Shown here: positions 1-8,416 of the stretch, piece by piece
Layout of the letters: every line of letters begins with the position of its first letter
How positions within the stretch are numbered: the stretch's first letter is position 1
Origin: Xanthomonas sp. DAR 34887
GTDB taxonomy: Bacteria > Pseudomonadota > Gammaproteobacteria > Xanthomonadales > Xanthomonadaceae
Reading direction: 5' to 3'
DNA length: 64,000 nt
Assembly (NCBI RefSeq): GCF_041245805.1
Contig: NZ_CP162490.1
Span: 4,193,001-4,257,000, forward strand
Made by a program: the position numbers and the translations under genes
The notes under the pieces: model-generated
The model's database searches: none
The model's input: the letters and a program-made list of their open reading frames with translations, nothing else
Told to the model about the DNA's origin: nothing

Positions 1-33
1 TTGCTCCCGGCATCTGGCTTACCCGACCTTCGC

Positions 34-58
34 TGCAGGAGCGACTTCGGCCGCGACG
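34..58 (+). repeat. REP/SMAG-like hairpin, degenerate copy
   Basis: Imperfect copy of the GTAG-hairpin repeat found many times in this window, reading TGCAGGAGCGACTTC then GGCCGCGACG. The stem contains a wobble pair instead of the usual C-G pair. Bases 1-200 hold no convincing gene, only this repeat and the next. Confidence 0.6.
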
Positions 59-154
59 GCTTTGCCGATCATGCGCGTCGCGACCGAAGGGCACATCGAA
101 TAACTTCAGCTTGGAAACTGCATGTTGCGCGTGGCGATGGCATCGCGTTTTTCC

Positions 155-179
155 TGTCGCGGCTGAAGCCGCTCCTACA
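155..179 (-). repeat. REP/SMAG-like hairpin, left half of the pair split by IS110
   Basis: Inverted copy with stem GCGGC-TGAA-GCCGC followed by TCCTACA. It is the left member of an inverted REP pair. The right member was cut by the IS110 insertion: its first bases end at 202 and the rest continues at 1431. An intact pair of the same layout lies at 32038-32104. Confidence 0.8.
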
Positions 180-217
180 AGAGCACGGCGCGCCTGTTGT
201 AGATACCGTCTTCCGGC

Positions 218-1189
218 CTAACAGGCAATGGCCTTTTGAGGATCGAAGGGTGTGCGTGATTTGAGCACGCCATAGGCGATGTGCAGTAGCTTGCGCATGG
301 CGGCGCAGATGATCTGCTTGTTGGCCTTGCCGCGTTGTCGCATGCGCTGCTTCAGCGCACGGACGACCGGATTGTGGGTCATGGCGACCAAGGCCGGCAG
401 GAACAGGCCAGCACGCAGGCGCGAGGAGCCAGTGCGGGAGATGCAGACCTGCCCCTGGCGCTTGCCGGACTCTTGCAGGCGTGGGTTGAGCCCGGCAAAG
501 GCGGTCACCGCCGAAGCGCGGGCGAAGCGGTCCACGTTGCCAAGTTCGGCCAGCATCAAGGCCGCGCTGGTGTCGGCGATTCCGTCGATGCTCACCAGCA
601 ACTCGCGCTGCCCGCGCAAGGTGGGATCCTGGTCGATATGATCGTCGATGGCGCGTTCGATCTGCGCGATGCGCGCCTGCAACTGGCCGATGTTCTCCAG
701 GATCGAGTCGCGCACCACCAGTGTAGCCACGTCCAGGCGGTTGCGCTCCATCTGCAGCATCTGCAGCAGGTCGTCCCGACGCCGCACCAGCGCCTTGAGC
801 TGCTTGAGCGCCGGCGGATCGGGCTGCCAGCGCCGCAGCGACTCCCGGTGACGCAGGCCATAGCTGGCGATCAGCTTGGCATCGCTGCGGTCGGTCTTGA
901 CCCGGGTCAGCTGGCTGCGTGCATACAGCGCCATCTGCGCCGGGTTGAGCACGCACACGCGATAGCCCTCCCCATGGACAAACTCGGCCAGCGCCTCGTG
1001 ATAGGTGCCGGTGGCTTCCATGACGATCCAGCTGTCCGGCTGCGCATGGGTCCGCAACCACGCATGCAGGGCGTGGAAGCCCTTCGGATCGTTGGGTAGC
1101 TTGGCCTTGGTGCGGTACTTGCCGTTGGCCAGGTCGATGGCCAGGTCGAAACTGCGTTTGGCGACGTCGATGCCGACGACTGGGGACAT
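218..1189 (-). CDS. IS110-family transposase (DEDD/RuvC-like plus serine domain)
   Basis: A 323-residue transposase. The N-terminal RuvC-like domain shows the DEDD residues: Asp8 in GIDVAKR, Glu58 in VMEATG, Asp100 and Asp103 in KTDRSDAK. A coiled region around residues 125-185 leads into the C-terminal domain (AGLNPRLQESGKRQG then SRTGSSRLRAGLF), which carries the presumed catalytic serine among Ser251, Ser255 and Ser256. Length and order match complete IS110 recombinases, which exchange DNA between a circular donor and a target paired to a bridge RNA. The reading frame is intact and all key residues are present, so the element may be active. Confidence 0.93.
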   Translation of the reverse strand: MSPVVGIDVAKRSFDLAIDLANGKYRTKAKLPNDPKGFHALHAWLRTHAQPDSWIVMEATGTYHEALAEFVHGEGYRVCVLNPAQMALYARSQLTRVKTDRSDAKLIASYGLRHRESLRRWQPDPPALKQLKALVRRRDDLLQMLQMERNRLDVATLVVRDSILENIGQLQARIAQIERAIDDHIDQDPTLRGQRELLVSIDGIADTSAALMLAELGNVDRFARASAVTAFAGLNPRLQESGKRQGQVCISRTGSSRLRAGLFLPALVAMTHNPVVRALKQRMRQRGKANKQIICAAMRKLLHIAYGVLKSRTPFDPQKAIAC

Positions 1190-1428
1190 GAGAATTCCTC
1201 CGTCGGATGGGGATCACGATCATCGCTGCGCCCGGTCCTGCCTTGTGGATGCGAGTTCACGCCGAGGGCGGACTCTGGATACCGTTCGGACACCGTGGGC
1301 CAGCATGTGGAGGGCGGGAGCCGATCTACAGCACAAGCTCGAAGCTTCAGGAGCGACTGGACTTCCCGCACCTCCTCCGATGATCAGTCGGAAGACATAA
1401 CGTCCTAACGGCGTCATGTCCAGATACA
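1190..1428 (-). ncRNA. Predicted IS110 bridge RNA (in the non-coding left end)
   Basis: This non-coding end of the element folds as two internal loops in transposase-strand order. Target loop: a GCGGGA/TCCCGC stem (1364-1369 with 1314-1319) encloses CGCTCCTG (1355-1348), a small hairpin AAGCT-TCG-AGCTT (1347-1335) and TGTAG (1330-1326). CGCTCCT and TGTAG match the two sides of the REP target around the CT core. Donor loop: ACGGTATC (1285-1278) equals the right end of the element (plus-strand bases 202-209), followed by a GAGT/ACTC hairpin and then ACAAG (1247-1243), complementary to the left end. Order, target loop first and donor loop second, agrees with published IS110/IS621 bridge RNAs. 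The exact 5' and 3' ends are not determined. Confidence 0.65.
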
Positions 1429-1430
1429 AG

Positions 1431-1453
1431 GAGCGGCTTCAGCCGCGACAGAA
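1431..1453 (+). repeat. REP/SMAG-like hairpin, right fragment cut by IS110
   Basis: The remainder GAGCGGCTTCAGCCGCGACA of the REP interrupted by the IS110 element. The rest of the gap to 1684 shows no gene. Confidence 0.75.
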
Positions 1454-1684
1454 GAACGAAGTGGCCATGATGCCAAGGCATCGATGGAAAACGCACCAAC
1501 TCCGCAAGTTCCATCGCCAATGCGCCTTTGCCACTTCACGGCATCTCGAATGCTCGATGCCGCAACCCGCAGGCAGTGCGCACCGGCCGCTCGCGAGTGC
1601 ATCGACTGCATTTCGGGGGTATTCGAGGCGCCTGAAGCCGCCTACAGCGGCACTCCGACCGCACGCACTATCGACTCCGCCGCA

Positions 1685-3622
1685 TCACTCCGCTGCGATC
1701 TGCGCATGCAGGATGCGGCGGATCTCCAGGATCGCCTGCGGCGTCTCCTGCACGCTGTGGCCGGAGGTGATCACCAGTTCCGATTCGGCGCCATCCAGAT
1801 GCGCGCTGCGGTACGGCACCAGGCCATCGTTGGCGTCGGCCAGCGCCATCGCCGGGTTGCGCCGGGCGATGATCGAGTTGTAGCGCACGGCCGGCGAAAT
1901 CGGCAACGCGGCGGCCGCACGCACGAACGGATCGGTATCGCGCAGATTGTCGATGCCGTTGGGCAGGCGCCGCGGCGCGCCATCCTGGCCGCCCATGTCC
2001 TGCATCACCTCGGTGAAGCGCTGCAGCAAGGCCACCGGCAAGCGAATCAGGCCGCCGACCAGACGCCCGATGCTGCCTTCGGCGATCGGGGTGCCACGGT
2101 GCGGCGCGGCGATGAAGATCGCGCGATCCACCTGCGGCAGCGGCGCGAAGCGCAACAGCGGCTGCAGGCGCTCGCGTATCCGCGCGCCGCGTTCGCCGCT
2201 CAGGTCGCGGCCGGCGAGCAAGTCGTTCCAGATGCGATCGCCGGAGTCGCTGACCAGCAATCGCGCGATCACCCCGCCCATGCTGTGGCCGATCAGCACC
2301 ATGTGCCGCGAAGCCGGCGCCTGCCCCTGCGGATCGAAATCGTGCAGGGTCTGCTGCAGCAAGGTTGCGATCTGCGCGCGGTTCCAGGCGATCGGCATGT
2401 TGGTCGGGTAGTAGACCTGCCAGATCTGGTAGTGGCGGCGCAGTTGCTCGTCGCCCATGATCTCGTTGGCGACGTTGACCCAGGCCTCGGGGCTGCTGCC
2501 CAAGCCGTGCAGCATCAGCACGATGCGCCGGTTCGGGTCGTAGGGCTGCATCAGGTACAGATGCGGCTGCTCGATGCCGTGCGCGCGCCCCAGCATCGAG
2601 CGCAACGACTGCTTGGCGAAACCCGAGCGGGCCAACCACAGGCCGTAGGCGGCGGTGAAATTGGCCGCCAGCGGCAGGCGCTGGCCATGCACGACGACCT
2701 CGTTGTCGCGATACGGATCGTAGGGCGCGATCACCACGCTGCGGGTGTCCAGCACCTGCGCCAGGCTGTCGCCGTCGAAGCGCAGCAACACGGTGGTCGG
2801 CGCGTACGACAGTTCGCTGTAGCTGGCGGTGTCGGCGGTCCGTCCTGACTGCGCGGCCGCCATGATCGCGGTCGGATCGCCGACCTGCGCCGGCGACACT
2901 TCCGCCACCAGTTCGGCGCCGAAGCCATCGCGGCGATAGGTGCTGCGCAGGCCGTCGAAGCGCAGCGAGGCGGCAGGCACCATCGCGTTCGGCCGCGCCA
3001 CTCCGCCCGGCAGGCGGAAGCTGTCCAGTTCCGCACGCACCTGCCAACCGGCCGCAGCCAGCGTGTCGTCGTCGCGCAGCTCGCCGCTGGCGCTGCGTGC
3101 GCGCCAACGTTCGAACAGGGCGCCGACCACATGCTGCACCGCGTAGTTGTAGTAGTCGCGCACCTGGGTCTGCCGGTCTTCGAAGGCGCGCGCGCTGGCC
3201 GGGCGCTCGGTGTAGAACAGGTAGGCATAGGCGTAGCGCGCGGTTTCCAGCCACGCCTGCAGCGCCGCATCGTCCAGCGTGGTGGTGGCCTTGGGCGTAC
3301 GCGTCGTCGCCGCGCGCAGCCACAGCTCCGACAAGGTCGCCAGGCGGCGTTCCTGGTCCAGCCCCTGCACCGCGCGCAGTTGCGCGGCGCAGGCGGGGAT
3401 GTCGGCTTCGCAGGGCTTGCGCTCGATCGCGACCACGCGCAGCGTTTCCTGGCTGGCGTCGCTGAGTTCGCCGGTGCTGAGCACGTCGCCGCGCTTGGTC
3501 GTGATGTAGTCGCCGGCCGTGCGCGACTGCACGGTGACCATGGCGCAGCCGGAGCCGGCGAGCAGGCCCACGGCCAGCAGTGCGCGCGCCGCCAGCTGCC
3601 ACACCGCGTGCGCGGCGCGCAT
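1685..3622 (-). CDS. Alpha/beta-hydrolase (lipase/esterase-like), exported
   Basis: A 645-residue protein with a hydrophobic N-terminus (residues 8-25) ending near Cys26, so a signal peptide or a non-canonical lipoprotein signal is likely. The C-terminal half is an alpha/beta-hydrolase domain. It has the oxyanion region LMLHGLGSSPEAW, the nucleophile elbow GHSMGG with Ser447, an AAPHRGTP segment, and a late DGLVPYRSA plus SGHSVQ providing the probable acid and His. The first ~330 residues are unassigned. Its ATG shares one base with the stop of the upstream DUF4105 gene, so it is the last gene of a TetR-led operon. The substrate cannot be named. Confidence 0.85.
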   Translation of the reverse strand: MRAAHAVWQLAARALLAVGLLAGSGCAMVTVQSRTAGDYITTKRGDVLSTGELSDASQETLRVVAIERKPCEADIPACAAQLRAVQGLDQERRLATLSELWLRAATTRTPKATTTLDDAALQAWLETARYAYAYLFYTERPASARAFEDRQTQVRDYYNYAVQHVVGALFERWRARSASGELRDDDTLAAAGWQVRAELDSFRLPGGVARPNAMVPAASLRFDGLRSTYRRDGFGAELVAEVSPAQVGDPTAIMAAAQSGRTADTASYSELSYAPTTVLLRFDGDSLAQVLDTRSVVIAPYDPYRDNEVVVHGQRLPLAANFTAAYGLWLARSGFAKQSLRSMLGRAHGIEQPHLYLMQPYDPNRRIVLMLHGLGSSPEAWVNVANEIMGDEQLRRHYQIWQVYYPTNMPIAWNRAQIATLLQQTLHDFDPQGQAPASRHMVLIGHSMGGVIARLLVSDSGDRIWNDLLAGRDLSGERGARIRERLQPLLRFAPLPQVDRAIFIAAPHRGTPIAEGSIGRLVGGLIRLPVALLQRFTEVMQDMGGQDGAPRRLPNGIDNLRDTDPFVRAAAALPISPAVRYNSIIARRNPAMALADANDGLVPYRSAHLDGAESELVITSGHSVQETPQAILEIRRILHAQIAAE

Positions 3623-4710
3623 CAGCGCGGCGCTCCGGGCGGTTCTTCGCCGGGGATGCCTTCGCGGATACGCTGCGAAAAATCGGCGCCGGTGCCGGCC
3701 TGGCGCGCGCGCTCGCCGATGCGCCCGCGCGCCTGCAACGTGGCCAGCGCGTAGCCGGGCACGAAGCCGTGCTGCGCGTATACGTACGACGGCAGATAGC
3801 CGGACAGCAGCAAGCGGTAATCCAGCGGCAACTGCGGTTCGAACTTGCGCACCAGTTCGAACACGATGGTGGTGCAGTTGCTGGTGGCGGTGTTGTAGAA
3901 CTTCGGCGTGCGCTGCAGCTGCTGCGCCTTCGCCGCGTAACCCATGAACAGCTGGCGCAACTGCGCGCGCGGAATGTTCAGCCGGTACAGATAGACGTCT
4001 TCGCCGCGCACGTTGCTGCGCACCGCCAGGATGTCGCGCTCGTCGGCGGCGATCATCGCCTGCTCGAAATTGCGGAAGAACCCGGCCAGCGCTGAGAACG
4101 ATTCGCCACGCTCCTTGCGGATCTCCAGCGAGAACACCACCCGGCGGCCGTCGTCGAAGCCGAACGAGACCAGGGTGTGGGCGATCGCCGGCCCCATCCA
4201 GTAGGACAGCGCCAGGTCCGCCGAGACCAGCCGGTCCAGGTCGTACTGGCGGGTTTCCCAACGCGGCGTGTAGTCGCTGTCGCTGCGCCAGGCGAAGTTG
4301 CGCACGTTGTGCAGGGTGACCAGGTGGCCATCGACCTGCGGCTGCAGCGGCTGCGCCACGTCGTCGGCCCAGTCGCGGTTCTGCTCGGGCAGCAACTGCG
4401 ACCAGCCGAACACCAGGCCGGCGCAGGCGACGGCGAAGATCCACGGCAGCACGGGGTAGTCGCGCGGATGGCGCAGGCCCCACAGCGCGGCGCCGCCCAT
4501 CGCCAGCCACAGCAAGGCCGAGGTATTGCGCACCAGGGCGCCGGTATGCGGCAGGTAGGCCAGGAACAGCCCGCCCCAGACGCCGGCCAGCACGATCGCC
4601 AGCGCCACCATTGCCCGCAGCAGGCGCGCCGGCCAGCGCCGTTGCGGGGCGCCGCGCGCGGCGGTCGCGGCGGTAGCGCGGCCCTGCCCGCGCCCGCGAC
4701 GCAGGCTCAT
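3622..4710 (-). CDS. DUF4105 domain membrane protein
   Basis: A 362-residue protein. A basic N-terminus (to ~residue 30) is followed by about three hydrophobic segments (residues ~32-105), then a soluble DUF4105-type domain with GESFSALAGFFRNF and NCTTIVFELVRKF (a conserved Asn-Cys pair). Its start overlaps the tetR stop as ATGA and its stop touches the hydrolase start, so the three genes are translationally coupled. DUF4105 proteins are membrane-associated and of unknown biochemical role. The adjacent hydrolase suggests a shared envelope function, which is inference. Confidence 0.85.
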   Translation of the reverse strand: MSLRRGRGQGRATAATAARGAPQRRWPARLLRAMVALAIVLAGVWGGLFLAYLPHTGALVRNTSALLWLAMGGAALWGLRHPRDYPVLPWIFAVACAGLVFGWSQLLPEQNRDWADDVAQPLQPQVDGHLVTLHNVRNFAWRSDSDYTPRWETRQYDLDRLVSADLALSYWMGPAIAHTLVSFGFDDGRRVVFSLEIRKERGESFSALAGFFRNFEQAMIAADERDILAVRSNVRGEDVYLYRLNIPRAQLRQLFMGYAAKAQQLQRTPKFYNTATSNCTTIVFELVRKFEPQLPLDYRLLLSGYLPSYVYAQHGFVPGYALATLQARGRIGERARQAGTGADFSQRIREGIPGEEPPGAPR

Positions 4711-5273
4711 AGCGTCGTCGCCGCCGCGGGCGTGGCCAGCGCGTGGCACAGCAGCCGGCAACCGCGCAGCGCCAAGGCCTTGCGTTCGGCTTCGTCGCTG
4801 CCGCGCTGGCAGGCGCCGAGCATGTCCATCAGCAAGGTGAGGTCGTCGCCATCCAGGCCCGGGCGGCACAGGCCGGCGTCGGTGGCGCGCTGCAGGAACG
4901 GCAGCAGGATCGCCATCAGCCGCGCATGCGCCACTTCGATCTGCGGATGGTCGCGCGGCATCGAGCGCCAGTAATCGGCCAGCGGTGCGGACATCGCGAT
5001 GTGCTCGGCGACATCGCGCAGCAGCAGGAACAGGCCGTCGGGGCGCTCGCCGATATCGCGCGCGCAGCATTCCAGCCCGTCCAGGGCACGCTGCAGGAGC
5101 GCGATCATCAGGTCCGCACGGTCGGCGAAATTGCGGTACAGCGTGGCCCGACCCACCCCGGAGCGTTCGACCACCAGTTCCAGCGGCGCCAGCACGCCGT
5201 GCTCGCAGAACACTTCGTCGGCCGCATCGAGCAGCAGGCGGCGGCGTTGGGCGGCATCGGTTCGCAGGTCCAT
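4707..5273 (-). CDS. TetR/AcrR-family transcriptional regulator
   Basis: A 188-residue protein with a typical N-terminal TetR helix-turn-helix (residues ~10-57; SGVGRATLYRNFADRADL) and a variable C-terminal ligand domain. It is the first gene of the operon with the DUF4105 and hydrolase genes. A near-perfect palindrome 12 bases upstream of its start is a likely operator, so autorepression of the whole operon is probable. The ligand is unknown. Confidence 0.9.
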   Translation of the reverse strand: MDLRTDAAQRRRLLLDAADEVFCEHGVLAPLELVVERSGVGRATLYRNFADRADLMIALLQRALDGLECCARDIGERPDGLFLLLRDVAEHIAMSAPLADYWRSMPRDHPQIEVAHARLMAILLPFLQRATDAGLCRPGLDGDDLTLLMDMLGACQRGSDEAERKALALRGCRLLCHALATPAAATTL

Positions 5274-5285
5274 GCCGCGGATTAT

Positions 5286-5301
5286 CGGACAATTTTGTCC
5301 G
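5286..5301. promoter_or_regulatory. Candidate TetR operator palindrome
   Basis: CGGACAA-TT-TTGTCCG: two perfect 7-base arms with a 2-base centre, 12 bases upstream of the tetR start. Size, symmetry and position fit an autoregulatory TetR-family operator. Confidence 0.6.
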
Positions 5302-5386
5302 CTTGCAAGCGCGACATGGACCGGAACCCGTCCGGCGCCCCGGCGACGCTGCGGCACGCGCCGTCGCCGAGCCCGGTCGGCGCTGC

Positions 5387-8104
5387 TCAGCCGGTGTTCT
5401 GCACGCCTTGCGAGACGCCGTTGACGCAGGCCACCAACGCGCGCAGCAGATCCTCGTCCTCGCCATCGGTGGCGCGCCAGCGCTGCAGCAAATCCACCTG
5501 CAACACGCTGATCGGATCGATGTAGGGATTGCGCAGGCGGATCGACAACGCCAGCCGCGGGTCGTGCTGCAGCAGCGACGCCTGCCCGGTCAGCGATTTC
5601 ACCCAGCCCTTGGTCAGGGCCAGTTCGTCGCGGATGCGCGGGAAGAAGCGCGCGTGCAGCGGCCCGGCCAGGCGCGAGAACATCTCGGCGATATTGAGGT
5701 CGCCCTTGGACAGCACCATCGCGATGTCGTCGAGGAAGGTGCGGAAGAACGGCCAGTCGGCGGCCATCTCGCGCAGCGTGTCCTCGTGGCCGGCCTCCAC
5801 CGCTGCGCGCAGGCCGCTGCCGACGCCGTACCAGCCCGGGATCACCGCGCGCGCCTGGCTCCAGGCGAACACCCACGGGATCGCGCGCAGGTTGCCCAGC
5901 GCCGCGTCCTGGCCCAGCCGCCGCGACGGCCGCGAGCCCAGGGTCATCCGCTCGATCACGTCGATCGGCGTGGCCAGGCGGAAATAGCGCATAAACTCGG
6001 CATCGCCGACGAAGCTGCGGTAGGCGCGGGTGCTGTGCTCGGCGACGATGTCCATCACCGGCCGCCACGCGTCCTCGCGCGGCTCCGGCGCGCGCGGGCG
6101 CAGGCTCGACAGCAGCACCGCACCGGTCATCTGCTCCAGCGAGCGCAGCGCCAGCGCGCGGATGCCGTACTTGCGGTGGATCACCTCGCCCTGCTCGGTC
6201 ACCCGCAGGCGTCCATCGACGCTGCCGCGCGGCGCCGCGTCCAGCGCGCGCGTGGTCTTGCCGCCGCCGCGCACGATCGAACCGCCACGGCCATGGAAGA
6301 AGGTCAGGCGGATGCCGAGTTCGGCGGCCGCCTCCAGCAGGTCCACCTGCGCGCGTTGCAGGCCCCAGCGCGAAGCGGCGATGCCGCCGTCCTTGCCGCT
6401 GTCCGAATAGCCGAGCATCACCATCTGCACGTCGTTGCGCGCGGCCAGGTGGCGGCGGTAGACCGGGTCGGCGAGCAGGTCGCGCAGCGTGTCGGTGCCG
6501 CCGCGCAGGTCGTCCACGGTCTCGAACAGCGGCACGATGTCCAGCGGCACCGCGCCTTCGGCGTCGACCAGGCCGCCGCGCCGCGCCAGGGCGAGCACGG
6601 TCAGCACGTCGGCGCGGTTGTGCGCCATGCTGATGATGTAGCTGCCCAGCGCATCGGCGCCGTGGCGCGCGCGCGCATCGGCGAGCGCGGCGAACACCGA
6701 GTCCAGGCGCGCGTTGCCGGCATCCTCGGGCGCCGCCGGCAGGGTCTGCTCGCCGCCGGCATAGGCGCCGAGCACGCTCGCCCGGTCCTGCGCCGAACGC
6801 GCGTCCCACTCGTCCTCGCCCAGCGCCGCGGCGACCGCGCGCGCATGCACGCTGGACTCCTGGCGCACGTCCAGCCGCGCCAGGTGAAAGCCGAAGCTGC
6901 GCACCCGCCACAGCAGCCGGCGCACCGCGAACCAGCCGGCATGCAGGCCCTTGTTGGCCTGCAGGCTGTCCAGGATCAGCTGCAGGTCCTGCTCCAGTTC
7001 GGTCGGTGCGGCGTAGGCGCCTGGCGCGTCGTCCAGCGTCGCCTGCAGGCGCGCGCGCATCAGGTCGTTGAGCAGGCGGTAGGGCATGTCGCCATGGCGC
7101 GGCCGCGAGCGCGCCGCGGCCTCGGGCAACAGCTCCCTGTAGCGTTCCAGCTGCGCCAGCAGCGCATCGCTGACCGCCACCAGCGTGGTCGATTGGCTGA
7201 GCAGGCTGGCCAGCTGCCACAGTTCCTTCAGATAACGGTCCAGCACCGCGCGGCGTTGCGCGTCGAGCGTGGCGGTGATGGTGCCGGCATCCACGTTCGG
7301 ATTGCCGTCCATGTCGCCACCGACCCAGGTGCCGAACCGCAGCAGCCGCGGCAGCGGCACCGGCTCGCCATAGGTCTGCTCGATCGCGTGCTCCAGGGTC
7401 TCGTACATCACCGGAATCACCCGGTACAGCACCTGGGTCAGGTAGAAGCCGACGTGCTCGCGCTCGTCGTCCACGGTCGGCCGCACCGGCGAGGAATCGG
7501 CGGTCTGCCACGAGGCGGTCAGCGCCATGCGGAAGCGCGCCGCATCGGTGGCGCGCTCGCCGGGGGTGCGCATGCCGTCGAGGTTGTCGACCAGGCTGGC
7601 GACCATCAGCTGTTCTTTTTCCAGCAGCGCGCGGCGCACCGCCTCGGTCGGGTGCGCGGTGAACACCGGCTCCACGTCGATGCGCGGCAGCCAGTCGCCC
7701 AGCTCCTGCGCGCTCACTCCCTGCGCCTTGAGCCGGCGCAAGGCGTCGTGCAGGCCGTCCGGCTGCGGCGTGTCGGCGCTGCTGCGCTGGTAGTCGCGGC
7801 GGCGGCGGATCCGGTGCACGCGCTCGGCGATGTTGACCACCTGGAAGTAGGTGCTGAAGGCGCGCACCAGCGCCTCGGCGTCGCGCGGCGTGCGGCCGGA
7901 CAGCTGTTCGCTCAGCGACGACGGCGGCGCATCGCTCTCGCGGCGCGCGATTGCGGTGGTGCGGACGGTTTCGATCTCGTCGAGGAACTCCGCAGACACC
8001 TGTTCGGCGAGCAGGTCGCCGACCAGCGCCCCCAATCGGCGCACGTCGTCGCGCAGGGGAATGTCGGGTGTGGCGAACACGATGCTGCTGCGGTACTCGT
8101 TCAT
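5387..8104 (-). CDS. ppc: Phosphoenolpyruvate carboxylase
   Basis: A 905-residue enzyme that carboxylates PEP with bicarbonate to oxaloacetate, refilling the TCA cycle. The catalytic His151 lies in VEPVFTAHPTEAVRR, and the second active-site block is GYSDSGKDGGIAASRW. Further conserved stretches are FHGRGGSIVRGGGKT and the C-terminal QNTG terminus typical of the family. Full length for a bacterial PEPC. It is a single-gene unit: the next gene upstream is 312 bases away. Confidence 0.97.
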   Translation of the reverse strand: MNEYRSSIVFATPDIPLRDDVRRLGALVGDLLAEQVSAEFLDEIETVRTTAIARRESDAPPSSLSEQLSGRTPRDAEALVRAFSTYFQVVNIAERVHRIRRRRDYQRSSADTPQPDGLHDALRRLKAQGVSAQELGDWLPRIDVEPVFTAHPTEAVRRALLEKEQLMVASLVDNLDGMRTPGERATDAARFRMALTASWQTADSSPVRPTVDDEREHVGFYLTQVLYRVIPVMYETLEHAIEQTYGEPVPLPRLLRFGTWVGGDMDGNPNVDAGTITATLDAQRRAVLDRYLKELWQLASLLSQSTTLVAVSDALLAQLERYRELLPEAAARSRPRHGDMPYRLLNDLMRARLQATLDDAPGAYAAPTELEQDLQLILDSLQANKGLHAGWFAVRRLLWRVRSFGFHLARLDVRQESSVHARAVAAALGEDEWDARSAQDRASVLGAYAGGEQTLPAAPEDAGNARLDSVFAALADARARHGADALGSYIISMAHNRADVLTVLALARRGGLVDAEGAVPLDIVPLFETVDDLRGGTDTLRDLLADPVYRRHLAARNDVQMVMLGYSDSGKDGGIAASRWGLQRAQVDLLEAAAELGIRLTFFHGRGGSIVRGGGKTTRALDAAPRGSVDGRLRVTEQGEVIHRKYGIRALALRSLEQMTGAVLLSSLRPRAPEPREDAWRPVMDIVAEHSTRAYRSFVGDAEFMRYFRLATPIDVIERMTLGSRPSRRLGQDAALGNLRAIPWVFAWSQARAVIPGWYGVGSGLRAAVEAGHEDTLREMAADWPFFRTFLDDIAMVLSKGDLNIAEMFSRLAGPLHARFFPRIRDELALTKGWVKSLTGQASLLQHDPRLALSIRLRNPYIDPISVLQVDLLQRWRATDGEDEDLLRALVACVNGVSQGVQNTG

Positions 8105-8139
8105 CGGAAACGCATGGCTCGGCTGTGGGGGCGCCGCAA

Positions 8140-8161
8140 GACTAACCCAAAAGTATTAGTC
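8140..8161. promoter_or_regulatory. Small inverted repeat upstream of ppc
   Basis: GACTAA (8140-8145) and TTAGTC (8156-8161), 6-base arms separated by 10 bases, 36 bases before the ppc start. It could be an operator or overlap the promoter. The rest of the gap 8162-8416 shows no supportable gene. Confidence 0.3.
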
Positions 8162-8416
8162 GCCTGGCCGGCGCGACGACGGTTTCAAAGCGAACCATCG
8201 CCCGCCACGTGCGCCGCCGCGACGCCGGCAGCGGCGCTTCCCCGGTAGAACCCGGTCGCGACCGGCGCCCGAAGCGGCAGTTCGCTCCACCAGAACGCCA
8301 AGCCGGCGGCCGCGCGCCGCGGCACGGCTTGCGGGCCCGACGCGGTCACGGCCAGGCGGCGCGCGCTCCCTTGGCCGGCGGTTCGCTGAGATCTGCAGCC
8401 GATGCGGGCGTGGCGG

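Larger units (their letters stand above)
201..1430 (-). mobile_element. IS110-family insertion sequence inserted in a REP
   Basis: Joining base 202 directly to base 1431 restores an intact REP hairpin (TGTAG + GAGCGGCTTC...), matching the intact pair at 32038-32104. This fixes both ends of the element. The dinucleotide AG (CT on the transposase strand) is present at both junctions, 201-202 and 1429-1430. That is the behaviour of IS110 elements, which insert at a CT core with no longer target duplication. About 15 bases of non-coding DNA lie past the transposase stop and about 240 bases lie upstream of its start, as in the IS110 (not IS1111) group, where the long end encodes the bridge RNA. 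Confidence 0.85.

Noticed and set aside
4985..8248. 1087-codon open frame on the plus strand
   Set aside because: It lies opposite ppc and tetR, is rich in Arg/Gln/His/Ala without domains, and is a high-GC shadow frame.
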